A stretch of 64,000 bases of DNA from Viridothelium virens (Eukaryota; Ascomycota; Dothideomycetes; Trypetheliales; Trypetheliaceae). The first letter of the stretch is position 1; every line of letters begins with the position of its first letter. The notes under the pieces are model-generated. The model was given only the letters and a program-made list of their open reading frames with translations. It had not been told where the DNA came from and did no database searches. Made by a program: the position numbers and the translations under genes. The stretch lies in contig ML991836.1 of assembly GCA_010094025.1 (NCBI GenBank), positions 62,001 to 126,000 of the forward strand, in the 5' to 3' direction. Positions 20,036 through 29,940 of this stretch are shown here, in pieces.

Positions 20036-21088
20036 TCACAACCTAGCCTGTGCAGTTTCGCTCTCTCGAGCTACGTCCTCTAATTTCGCAATCCTCGCAA
20101 CGGTCTCCCTAATCCGCCTCTGCTGATCCTCCGGAACTCCCACATATGGCTTCCTCGGCCTCAACAAGATCTCCGCATCCTTGATACCAGCCCGTCTCGC
20201 CGTCCCTATCGCAGCCGCAAACTTCGTATTCGCAATCCCCGCCTTGGTCGGCTGCTCGGCGAGCGAAAGCACCTGCTGCAGAGCCAGCGCGTCTTCCTGT
20301 CTGCCGCACTCCCACAGCCGATACAACCTCGCGACGGATTTGGGGAATACGTTGGCGAAGGCGGCGATGCATCCTGCGCTGCCGACTGCGAGACCGCCCA
20401 GGAGGAAGTCACTCTGGCCGCCGAAGGTGACGAAGCGGGAGGGTGGGAAGGTGGCTGCGAGCCGTGCGATCTTAGCGACGGATCCGCAGGTCAGCTTCAC
20501 GCCGACAATGTTGGGGTGAGCTTGGGCGAGAGCGGTGATGATGTCGGAATCGAGATCTAGGCCGTTGCAGACAAGAGGGAAATTGTAGAGGATGATGGGG
20601 AGCGGAGAAGCGGCTGCGATGTCTGCGAAGAAGGACTTCACGACTTCGGGGGTTGTTTGTTTTCCGAAGTAGGCGCAGGGAAGGATGAGGAGATAGTCGG
20701 CTCCGGCTTCGTGGGCGTCTGCAATGTACTCCAGAACTTGTGCTGTCGAATGGCCCATGACACCAGCAATAATTGGGAAGCCTTTGGGCACACTTCTTCG
20801 CGCTAACTCAAGGAGGGTCCTCCGCTCTTCGCGCGTGAGAAGAAATGTTTCCGCATTTGTTCCCAAAATCACGAGTCCCGTTAGGCCAGTGCTGGCGAGA
20901 TAAGCGTAGTATTTTGACTGGGCCTCTAGATCGAGCTCGTCTCGGTCCTGCTTGTAGAAAGTGACAGCCGGCACGTAGGTACCAGGCTTTGGAACAGGGT
21001 GAGAGTGGGATAAGAGAGGGCCGCTCGGCCTCTTTGAAGTAGAATCGTGAAGGAGAGTCGCCATATGGGCGTGACTGACTAGTAGCAA
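20036..21088 (-). CDS. DHDPS-fold aldolase, probable 4-hydroxy-2-oxoglutarate aldolase
   Basis: An intronless frame of 350 aa. A second in-frame Met at 21064 (MATLLHDS) is a good alternative start. The DapA/NAL fold is clear: GTYVPAVTFYKQD, LGTNAETFLLTREER, PIIAGVMGHSTAQVL, GADYLLILPCAYFG, the catalytic Tyr168 in IILYNFP, GLDLDSDIITAL, HPNIVGVKLTCG with Schiff-base Lys198, and GGLAVGSAGCIAAFANVFPK. The ILYNFP...GLDL...HPNIVGVK run closely follows human HOGA1, which cleaves 4-hydroxy-2-oxoglutarate to pyruvate and glyoxylate, the last step of mitochondrial hydroxyproline breakdown. Alternatives in the same family are L-threo-3-deoxy-hexulosonate aldolase of galacturonate catabolism (LGA1/GaaC) and delta-1-pyrroline-4-hydroxy-2-carboxylate deaminase of bacterial hydroxyproline pathways. 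No galacturonate gene is adjacent, while PRODH, P5CDH and P5CR genes are, so HOGA is favoured. Confidence 0.85.
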   Translation of the reverse strand: MLLVSHAHMATLLHDSTSKRPSGPLLSHSHPVPKPGTYVPAVTFYKQDRDELDLEAQSKYYAYLASTGLTGLVILGTNAETFLLTREERRTLLELARRSVPKGFPIIAGVMGHSTAQVLEYIADAHEAGADYLLILPCAYFGKQTTPEVVKSFFADIAAASPLPIILYNFPLVCNGLDLDSDIITALAQAHPNIVGVKLTCGSVAKIARLAATFPPSRFVTFGGQSDFLLGGLAVGSAGCIAAFANVFPKSVARLYRLWECGRQEDALALQQVLSLAEQPTKAGIANTKFAAAIGTARRAGIKDAEILLRPRKPYVGVPEDQQRRIRETVARIAKLEDVARESETAQARL

Positions 21089-21642
21089 TGAATTCGCGCT
21101 GGAAAGAACTGATTGCCGTTGAATCCAATGGTGGCTCGCAGCTCGTCTACAATCCCGACATATATTTTCTGAAGATTCTGCGACATAATGGGCTAATACT
21201 GCCTAACCGATCTTACATCTGGTGTTCTGTAACGTCGGGTGCTGAGCCGATGCGAACCCAGACATCCGGCTTCAAGAACAAGTGGCAGTAAGGAACTATG
21301 CGAACGTCATTTCTACCGATGAAGCCTCCGAAACTTTCATATAATCGCCTGTCTGAGCTGTCAACACTTGTCTCCGAAGCATAAGGGGCGTATGGATATG
21401 CGAGCGACGCCTGCTTGAATGTGCCACTTCTTGTTGCAGGTGGTTACCCAATCTCGGTAGCTCATCCGAGCTTTCCGATTCTTTGATTAAATAAGCGCCA
21501 CCTATCGGAACCCTTTACCGCAATCCATTTCATCAGTCGCTTCGAAAGGCGATGAGGAATTGGGTTCGTCTGCATATCGATACTGCTGAAGCTGCCGACA
21601 GCTGTTTACGAATCCGGGATTCTATTTATTAACATTTTGAGG
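21089..21642. other. Divergent promoter of aldolase and P5C-reductase genes
   Basis: A 554-bp interval between divergently read genes; no coding sequence or repeat recognised. Confidence 0.45.
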
Positions 21643-22568
21643 ATGGATGAGTTGGAAATTGTGGTTCTTGGATGCGGTAAGCAATGCTGTGGAGATATGC
21701 TCGGCTCTTGGCCCTAATCAGATCGGAAGGCTCCATCGGTACGGCCTTATTGCAAGGCCTACTCAAGAAAGGAAATCCTAGATACACATACGTAGCGCAT
21801 GTGAACACGGCTTTATCAGCTGAACGCATTGAGTCTGAACTTGAGAGTGAGGCCAGGCAAAGAGTGGTAATTACGTATGGCCAAGATAAGATCGTGCATG
21901 CAGTGGCCAATGCAGATGTTGTCTTGCTTGGAGTTCAGCCTCAGACTCTCCCGAAGTTACTTGATTCCCAAGGATTGGTTGATACGCTTCAGGACAAGAC
22001 CATCATCAGCATGCTGGCTGGTGTATCCGTTTCGCAAATTCTGGACATGCTCGTCGCGAAAAGCACTTCAACTGGCCGTGCAAATCGAGAAGCCTTCACT
22101 GTTGCAAGAATTATTCCAACTCTCGGAGCGACCAGAGGAAATAGCGTGACTCTTTTAGCAGAGCCCAGCGAGTCGGATACTGCCGATCGGTTCCGACGGG
22201 TGGAAAAAATCCTCTCGCAATGTGGAAGCGTCATTCGTGTGGAAGAAAGCGTTATGAACTCTGCAACAGCAATCGGCGCTGTTGTCCATGCTCTTGCGAT
22301 CGTGGCTGTGGACTCTGTGACAGATGCGAGTGTTGCAGCCGGCGTGCCTCGTAGTGTGGCGGCTGCAATAGCATCGCAGAGCTTGAATAGTGCCAGTGGT
22401 CTTTTAAGTGGCAAAGATCGCATGCTTCCAGAACATCTCAAGGCCGCTATGTCCACACCAGGTGGTATCACACTGAATGCCGTCGTCGATCTTGACGATA
22501 GTGCCAGGTCAGGGATCGCTGCGGCTGTAAAGGCTGCGGTCAAATATGCAAATCGTATGAACGACTGA
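21643..22568 (+). CDS. Pyrroline-5-carboxylate reductase family protein
   Basis: Exon 1 is only 34 nt (21643..21676) and supplies the first half of the nucleotide-binding motif; after a 53-nt intron, exon 2 runs 21730..22568. About 290 aa. The join gives MDELEIVVLGCGSIGTALLQ, a Rossmann motif in which the usual GNMG is GSIG. Further P5CR marks are ANADVVLLGVQPQTLPKLL, ISMLAGVSVSQI, ARIIPTLGATRGNSVTLL and the C-terminal helical domain with STPGGITLNAVVDLDDSARS. The family reduces P5C to proline with NAD(P)H. In a catabolic cluster it may instead return 3-hydroxy-P5C to hydroxyproline, or reduce another cyclic imine such as a delta-1-pyrroline-2-carboxylate. Divergent from the aldolase gene. 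The ordinary biosynthetic P5CR is probably encoded elsewhere; a genome search would tell. Confidence 0.88.
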
Positions 22569-23928
22569 TGCCGTATACAGCTTACTAGCTTGACTATCAC
22601 CAATCATCTGGCGTTTATCGGCTCGAGCCTTGAAAGGCCCTGCATTCCAGATTACTAAGTGATGATATCTGGAACATCTTCAGGGTCAGCAAAAGCGAAA
22701 ATAAGTAAGGTTCTTGGTGACTCACAAGTCATGAAAACAATCTTCCTGTATGGCCCTGTAGCGTGCTCGGAAGTTATGCTCCGTCTTCACTTCGCTTCTG
22801 GCACATGTGCCGACTGGCAGTGAGGTTCTAATAGGCGATTTGCGGAATGGTGCCCATGTATCTAGTAGCAGCCAGCATTCGTTGACCGAGAATAGGTTGA
22901 AAATTGCCAGCATACTGTATTCGTCGTTCCTCAATCTGATTAAGCATTAAGGCCGTATTTCTTCATAATAATGCCCATCGAACGTCGAGTCGTCCACTGT
23001 CTGAAGCTGTCTCCTTTAATGCTCCAGAGTGCAAATCGTACAGCTCCAGCCAAATATGGGCATGATGGAACTCGAAGGAGCACTGCAATATCCGCCCCAC
23101 CCCCTCCAAGTGCCTGCATCTTATTAGGTCTGCGAGTCCGTGACTGTCCATCTCGTTACAAATCCTAACGTAACCAAGTCCAAACGCAGAATAAGGATGG
23201 AATACAAATGACGAGGCGGGCTCGAGAATGGCGATCGAGAGCAGAGTGTTACTTCTTAGTTCATCTATTGTCGAGTGATAGTTGGTAAGAAAGATTACGT
23301 CTACGGTACGCGTTAAGAACTTGTTTCAGGGTTGCCACCTAAAGATGATGGCCAAGGAGGGTATACGATACAGCTTCTTGAGGATCAGGAGCTCCCCAGG
23401 ACTTGAAGAACAAATTCAGAAAAGTCTTTCCCCTTACAAACCTTTGGTGAGGCAACTGGTGCTTTCTATTCTCTGCCGTTAGTGGTGCTTATATCCTGAC
23501 TCCGACATCGTGCATTTGAAGCACAACTACCTAATGGTAAAGCTGCTCGATTCGGGCGGGTTTAGGCAATTGACAATAACCGTTCCCAATTGCTGTCTGT
23601 TTGCGATGCGAGAATACCACTACATACGTCACGCCGAATGGCATAGAGCATGATTTTAGGCTTCCCAAACACTCAGCTTGTTCGAAAGCCATATTCGAGC
23701 AATCCGGTTGTACCGTGTGAATACCAACGGTAGGCAAATTCACGGTAGTAGACTATCCATACAGAAGTTTTGGGTCACGCGGAAGTGTTTGTACATAAAA
23801 ACAAACTTCTCAAGAAAGCCCCGCCTTTGCTGACACATCAACAGCTCACCCAGCTCTACTTAGTTTCTAAATTTAAGGATACAATATATAAACAAATAGA
23901 CTCCACGGCATTCACAAACTTCTCACAA
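22569..23928. other. Long intergenic stretch, no supported gene
   Basis: About 1.36 kb that marks the right border of the imino-acid cluster. Minus-strand frames at 22722-22934 and 22963-23151 look mildly protein-like but have no recognised motif or splice partner. A TATATAAA lies at 23885-23892, about 40 bp before the CAP2 ATG. Confidence 0.4.
23885..23892 (+). promoter_or_regulatory. TATA-like box before the CAP2 gene
   Basis: TATATAAA lies 37 bp upstream of the ATG at 23929. The spacing is short if the leader is longer than usual, so this may simply be AT-rich leader sequence. Confidence 0.25.
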
Positions 23929-24980
23929 ATGGCCGATCCCTTCGATAGTGCCCTGTACGCTTGTCAATCATTCGCGAGAAGTCCAAGTCTCCTAATCCAT
24001 CACATAGCGACCTTCTCCGGCGCCTCAACCCCAAAGACACCACCGAAAACCTCAATCGACTCTGCTCCCTCGTGCCCGACCTGACCGAAGACCTTCTCAC
24101 CTCAGTCGACCAACCTCTAGAAGTTCGAAGATGCAAGAAGACCGGCCGAGATTATCTCCTCTGCGATTACAACCGAGATGGGGATAGCTGGCGAAGCCCG
24201 TGGAGCAATGAGTTCGACCCGCCTGTCTCAGACGCGGAATTACCCAGTGAGCGAGTGAGAAAGATGGAGGTCAAGGCTAATGAGGCGTTTGATGTGTATC
24301 GAGAACTATATTTTGAGGGTGGAATATCGAGCGTGTATTTCTGGAACCTGGATGACGGGTTTGCAGGTGTGGTGTTGTTAAAGAAATGTGAGCTTGGTCC
24401 ACGTTGGATATTGCCATGAGATTTCTCCGAGGTATCTAATTCAGCTATGAAGTTGTGCGCTAATGTGTGCCGCTAGCTGTCAATCCAAATTCGAACTCTT
24501 CCGGCTCTTGGGACTCAATACACGTTTTCGAATCTGCGGAGCGCGCGCGGACTGCTCATTACAAACTTACGAGCACTGTGATATTGAACCTGGGTACAGA
24601 GAGCGAGAGTCTAGGTGGAATGGATCTAAGTGGCAACATGACGAGGCAAGTGGAGCAAGATCTCCCCATTGATGGAGACGAGAGTCACGTTGCAAACTTG
24701 GGACGCATGGTGGAGGATATGGAATTGAAAATGAGAAATTTGTTGCGTACGTTCCTACCAAATTGCCTCGGAAGTCTATCTGTCTTTCTGCTGACTACCG
24801 AACAGAGGAAGTCTATTTCGGGAAGGCTAGGGACGTTGTTGGAGATTTGAGGAGTAAGTTCCTGCTTTCTTTTCCTCGTATATTTACTGACGTTCCCGTC
24901 CAGGTATACCCCCATTATCGGAGACAAACAGAGACAGGGCGACACACCGTGAGATGATTGGCAATCTCTCTTCACGATGA
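23929..24980 (+). CDS. cap2: F-actin capping protein beta subunit
   Basis: Five exons (23929..23954, 24008..24387, 24477..24746, 24806..24853, 24904..24980) encode about 266 aa. Exon 1 encodes only MADPFDSAL. The joined protein reads [20 protein letters not shown], then [82 protein letters not shown], the [20 protein letters not shown] end and a short tail. These are hallmark CAPZB/Cap2 segments, and length matches fungal Cap2 (about 265-290 aa). It pairs with the alpha subunit to cap actin barbed ends in patches and at septa. The small exons at both ends explain why no long open frame covers it. All phases agree. Confidence 0.95.
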
Positions 24981-26410
24981 CGAATATGTTTATCGCTGCT
25001 GCCTCTTAACTCTTGCATCTGTATAAACATGCTCCATAGCTAGACGTTGAGAAAGCAATCACGAAAAAGCGAACTTATCACTGCAGTTTCCGGTGCCACG
25101 AAATCTCATTTTCTGATCTTTCTTTCGTCCAAGAGTTTCGCTTAATCATGATCCTTTGAGATCCTCGCTTTATCATTCCGCTTCGTCATGCTGTACTCAG
25201 CCAAGCTGGCGGCCTCTCAGAGCTCAACATTCGCGTTAATGGACTGGATCTCCTAGCCTCAAAACGCGCGCCTCAGTTCCAGGGTTTACAGCTGCCATAT
25301 GCCGCCACGACTCTCATGATTTCCCAGGTGGCACGCTGCTCGATAGTGGCATGCAAGCAATTTACGACACAGTCTTTTTGAAGGCTTTGCTGATGTCAAG
25401 GTGTCAATAAAGTTGAATTGAGAACGAACTAATATCTACATCTGCATGGAACTATGAAGATGTGCATGCTAGGCTGCACAACGATATGTACCTCACGTAT
25501 TTGTATGAACGAGCTCCGGAACCGGAGTTATCTCCGAAATCCCCCGAGTTTCAGCCGTAAGGTTAGCGTACAAACCTCTGCCTATCCCGTCTGCCTGCCC
25601 CGCCTGCATCCATGACAGCTGAGATGTAGGTAGTCAAGTCAACTTTGCTACAGACTAGACAGAAAGATCGCGATGCTCGAATTTACGATCCCAGCGGTCT
25701 GGTGTCACGCACCGCAGAGATCGATCCATTGTCCCAATTTAAACTTTCAATCTATGGGTAAAGGTTTCTTGCGCTGCCTGTGGAATTAATCTTGCAGTCA
25801 TGCTCGGAATTAATCTTGCTCTGGGAAACATCAAACTTGTCAATCCTGTCATTCCTGGTGCTGTTACTCTATTGGATCTGGTAGCCGATGGAGGCGATGC
25901 AGAAACATCACAGCGCATGCGCTGGCTTGCACCATGTGGGTGCTCGGCCTCTGTCGTCACTCCAACCTTGCTCATGGAGCTTGCTGATATGGCTGAAATA
26001 GTGATGAAATCAAAGCCCAAGGCTGCAGCACCATTGCTATCTTTGAACCGTTTTCGCGCGACAGACGTACAGAATCACCGAGAATGTCTTTGGCTTCACA
26101 TTCTCAACGCCTCAAGTCGAATTTGGTCTTCTATTAGAATCATCCGGAAACTCATGCGCTTGGACTGACCTCTACAGAACTTCACAAGGCTGCCTCCCAG
26201 GCAGGAAACGGCTTTGATCAAATACAATCCTTTGTTAAGACATTTGCCCGTAGTTGCTGGAGCGCGCTGGCCGAGTAAGTCGTTTAGCGTTCTCCCGTTA
26301 CTAGACAACAGTCTCAGAGGCTGATCAGGGCTTCTCACAATAGATTTTTTGGAACCACAATTCATGCGCGGAGGATCATGATCTACTTTGTCTCCATAGC
26401 TCAATGACCG
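24981..26410. other. Long intergenic stretch with weak coding-like fragments
   Basis: No complete gene. A forward frame at 25800-26168 and a fragment near 26175-26279 (LHKAASQAGNGFDQIQSFVK) look mildly protein-like. They may be decayed sequence upstream of the broken conserved gene at 26411. No family recognised. Confidence 0.35.
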
Positions 26411-29329
26411 ATGGCAATCAACAAGCTCCAGGCTTCACTTGCTGCAGCCACCAACGAGGTCACGGTGGCTGCGGCAAACATCAACTTCGACTTTACACTT
26501 GTAAAGTGCGAAGTTCCGAAAGAATACGAAGAGCTAGGAAATGCACTTTCCACCAAACGGAAAGAACAGGCCGAACAAGGTACAACCCACATCACAGCGA
26601 GGAGGCTTGGGGCACTGTTTGAAGGCATCTGCCCACCAACCCCAAGCTTAATCAAGGCATACGGCAATCGAGCTTCACAGATAGCCGAAGCCGCCAAAAA
26701 AACATCAGTTGAGCCAACCAATAGCATTTTCGCTGCCCATACAGGCGTTGATGGCACGTCTATATGGGCGGCCGCAACGTCTTCAGCATTACATGTACAG
26801 CTTTTAGCCTGTATGCTTGCTCGTGTGTGGTCCGCTCCCCAAGCGACATCGATTTGGTTTGAGCTTGTCCAAGAGAGAAGAAAGAATATCGAGACTCGCT
26901 ATACCAGTGGGGAAGTCTTGCGATTCGCAACTCTTACAGCTGCCACGTAGTCCGAAATCTCTCGTTCCAGCCTGGCCGATTGGGACAGCAGTGCGCGGTC
27001 ATGGTTGCGCACCGCTGATAGAACGAAGACGAAAGAACAACAGCAGCTGATGTTGATCATTGCGAACGTCAACATTCCAATCAATGAAGACATGACTGTA
27101 CCGTCTAGTGTGATAACGGCTTGGAAGTCGGCTCTTGAAACTATGGAAAATCTGGTGAGTGGAATGCCTCAAGCCGTCAATAGCGGACCTGCACTCCTTG
27201 CGCTCAGTTCTTGGCATCTTTACCCTGATCTTCTCCTCGTCGGTCACGATGATGCTGAAGTACGCTTTCGTGACCCTCTCGTTTCACCGGGAGGAATGCT
27301 GACGGTGGGTCTCATACGGAGCGAGAAGGGGAACAGCCATGGTGTGTTCTGGTCGTTATCTCTCGCACACATGAACTTCTACGGCCACCCCGTACCAACA
27401 GAAGTCCGACTTAGTCATGAGTGTGTAAAAGTCTCATTCCTCCAATTTACACAGGCAGCTTTTGGGACTTTGCTGGGAAAGTGGTTGCCTCCAGGGAGTG
27501 AGATAGATTCAGCTGTCCGATTTTTCGTTTCATTCCAAGCGGCTGTCTACAGAGCGGCAACGAATGATCCGAAAGCTGTCGAATCTCAGCAAGCCGCGAA
27601 ATTCTTGCGAAACTCTTCACATTGGTGGAATGTGATGGCAAGGGTTGCAAGCAGTTACCTAGAAAGTTCTGGCGAAGAGAGGGTTACTATTCAAAGACTT
27701 ATAAAACTTGGGCTGAAGCGCTCCTCGGTGTTTATACCAGGATCTAACAGGCAGCCATTCTTCGGATTTCTAGAGCCAGTGACCATAGTTCGTTGCCTTA
27801 AAGGGACTGAAGAAAGGATCCAATGGCTACGTCACGTTGTTTCAGATAGCCCGATAAGTGGAGACCACCCGCTCATCATACAATATTTCGATTCCCCAGT
27901 AACGGGAAAAACAATGATGCCCATGGGAGAATTTGCCACTGCGGCTCCTCTTCCAGACCGATTTAATAAAAAGAGGAAACGTACGCCCAGTACCCAGAAT
28001 CACTTGGTCACTCATCAGCGTTGGCCGTTTCCTGATCGGGCTGCTGGATATCCTGGCGAGATAGTTTCTACACGAGATTTAAGGACCTTTTCACCCAGCA
28101 TACTCGAGCCATTTCAAGGGTTTCGTTTCAAGGAGGAAAAGAATCAATGGGAAGAGTACGCTGCTACATATGGTGACCCTAGTTCTGTAGCTATTTATGA
28201 ATGGTTTCTGGCCCCAAAGAACGCTTCAGGGCGCCCACAACTAGGGATCTGATCTGGCTTCTGGATAATGATATGTTCACAGTTACTCGCCTCCTACATC
28301 ACATCAATGTCAGGCAAGATCCCAGTCTGGGTGCCGATCAGCAAGTCTATCGAACGATGTTAGCGATATCCGCTGCAGCCAGGATCTACAAGATTATCCC
28401 CAGTGCCACTGTTTCGATAGCGAACCTGGCAAAGCCTATCTCTGAAATCGCCTGGGCTCGTGTACAAGAATCACCAATTCCAAGATCAGTAACTCTGTCG
28501 TGTATAGTGTACATGGAGTCTGGACATGACTTCGACCCTAAGTTCCTGAGTAAGCCTTTTGCTCTAGCTTACGAGGATTCTATCTACATCGCCATGCAGG
28601 TAAGTGTTTGGAACATAAGACTGACTCAATGAGCTAGCTGATGTTTCTAATTAGCTCACATGCGACCCTTGGGAGCGTCCTTTGCCATACGAGTTCAAAA
28701 GAGTGCTGGGAAATGTCGGTCGACCTGGCCTAACACTGCTTGTTCCACCTGCAAGTCCTATGATGCGACCAAGCGATCCTGCCTCTTGGAAAATTGTCAG
28801 CGACAAAATTTTCGATGGCCATGCCGAGGACCATTTTCGAAGAACATCGTTGCATCTTTCTTTTACTGCATACTACGTTCCTCTCTACGTACATGGTGGC
28901 CATGGACAAGACAATCAAATCCATATCCTCGAGTCTGTTGTCTCTGTTTATGACTCTGGCGTCTGGGTTGGTGACGTTGACATTCTTCATGCGCTGGAAG
29001 ACAGTAGGATTTATCGAATAAGTCCACGTTCATGTGATAGAAGGCAACATACTGACTATCCTGGAAACTTGATATCAGCTGAATCTTGGGAAGATATCCT
29101 TGATCCCCCACGGGAGCGCTTTGTGATCAGAGCGAGCAGCAATTGGGTTGCAAGGCTAGCGTCTACGGCTGTGTTGGCACAATCTTTGCCAAGGGACCCT
29201 TCATCACTAGGAGGCACAGGACCTGGAATAGTGATTTGCTCAAACAACGTCTGTCGGTCATGTAACGGTCTTGTCAGCCACATACCTGAGAAAATAGGTA
29301 TAAAATCCATTCGTGTATTCATCCATTGA
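26411..29329 (+). pseudogene. Large conserved fungal protein of unknown function, apparently broken
   Basis: The coding reading begins at MAINKLQASLAAATNEVTVA and matches an uncharacterised Pezizomycotina family of roughly 900-1000 aa that I recognise only by its sequence (THITARRLGALFEGICPPTP, GVDGTSIWAAATSSALHVQL, GPALLALSSWHLYPDLLLVG, LPYEFKRVLGNVGRPGLTLL, DHFRRTSLHLSFTAYYVPLY). Two lesions interrupt it. An in-frame TAG at 26948-26950 has conserved sequence continuing in the same frame (SEISRSSLADWDSSARSWLR). A frame change lies between about 28200 and 28245. No GT-AG pair of normal size removes either. A real intron with good borders is at 28600-28654. The TAG could derive from CAG by a CpA to TpA change, as RIP makes. 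Recent pseudogene or sequencing error cannot be told apart here. Confidence 0.7.
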
Positions 29330-29940
29330 ATAAATCGGAATAAACCACGAGAAATCCCCAATCAGGCTCTGCAAAACTGACATCCTTCTGGGGGATGCTG
29401 TTTTAGTACATGCCGCTAATTGGAAAGTATCTAGGGTTCCAGTTCTATAACGAATGCAAAGTCCGCGTGGTCGTAGGAGATGGGGCAACAATTTAAAAAG
29501 AGCTACATATGAGACGCGCTACAATGTAGGCTGATAATTTTCAGTTGTTTCTTTTGTTCGCACGCTCTGAGGGAAGCTGATTCCACCAACGGACAGTAAT
29601 CTTAGCAAGTAGCTATACAAAATCGCCGGGTAGTCTACAATAACAACACTGGCGATGGGGTCGGTAACAGGACCAGAGAAACTGAAAGAAGCGATATATC
29701 TAGCCATAATTTACTCACTGCGTTTGATCGTCTGAATGTTTTAAGGTTCGATCATCGGCATGACGATACACTCCTTGATGTGCGTAGGAGGAACATCAAC
29801 CTGTTTGTCTAATTACTCATCCATTCTTTCCGAGCAAAAGGAGAGTATCTTACACGATCTGCCAATACAGTTTACGAAGGCGACAGCATACAGGGAAACG
29901 TGATTCTGAGTTACCCACTAACCAAACGACTGCGATCACT
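29330..29940. other. Intergenic between convergent genes
   Basis: About 610 bp between the 3' ends of the broken conserved gene and MSH1. Nothing recognised. Confidence 0.5.

Noticed and set aside
22722-23151. Two minus-strand frames in the 22.6-23.9 kb gap
   Set aside because: Mildly protein-like composition but no recognised motif and no convincing GT-AG join between them.
25800-26168. 122-codon forward frame before the broken conserved gene
   Set aside because: Some protein-like runs but no family motif, no splice partner, and an overlapping minus frame of similar length; not enough to call a gene.
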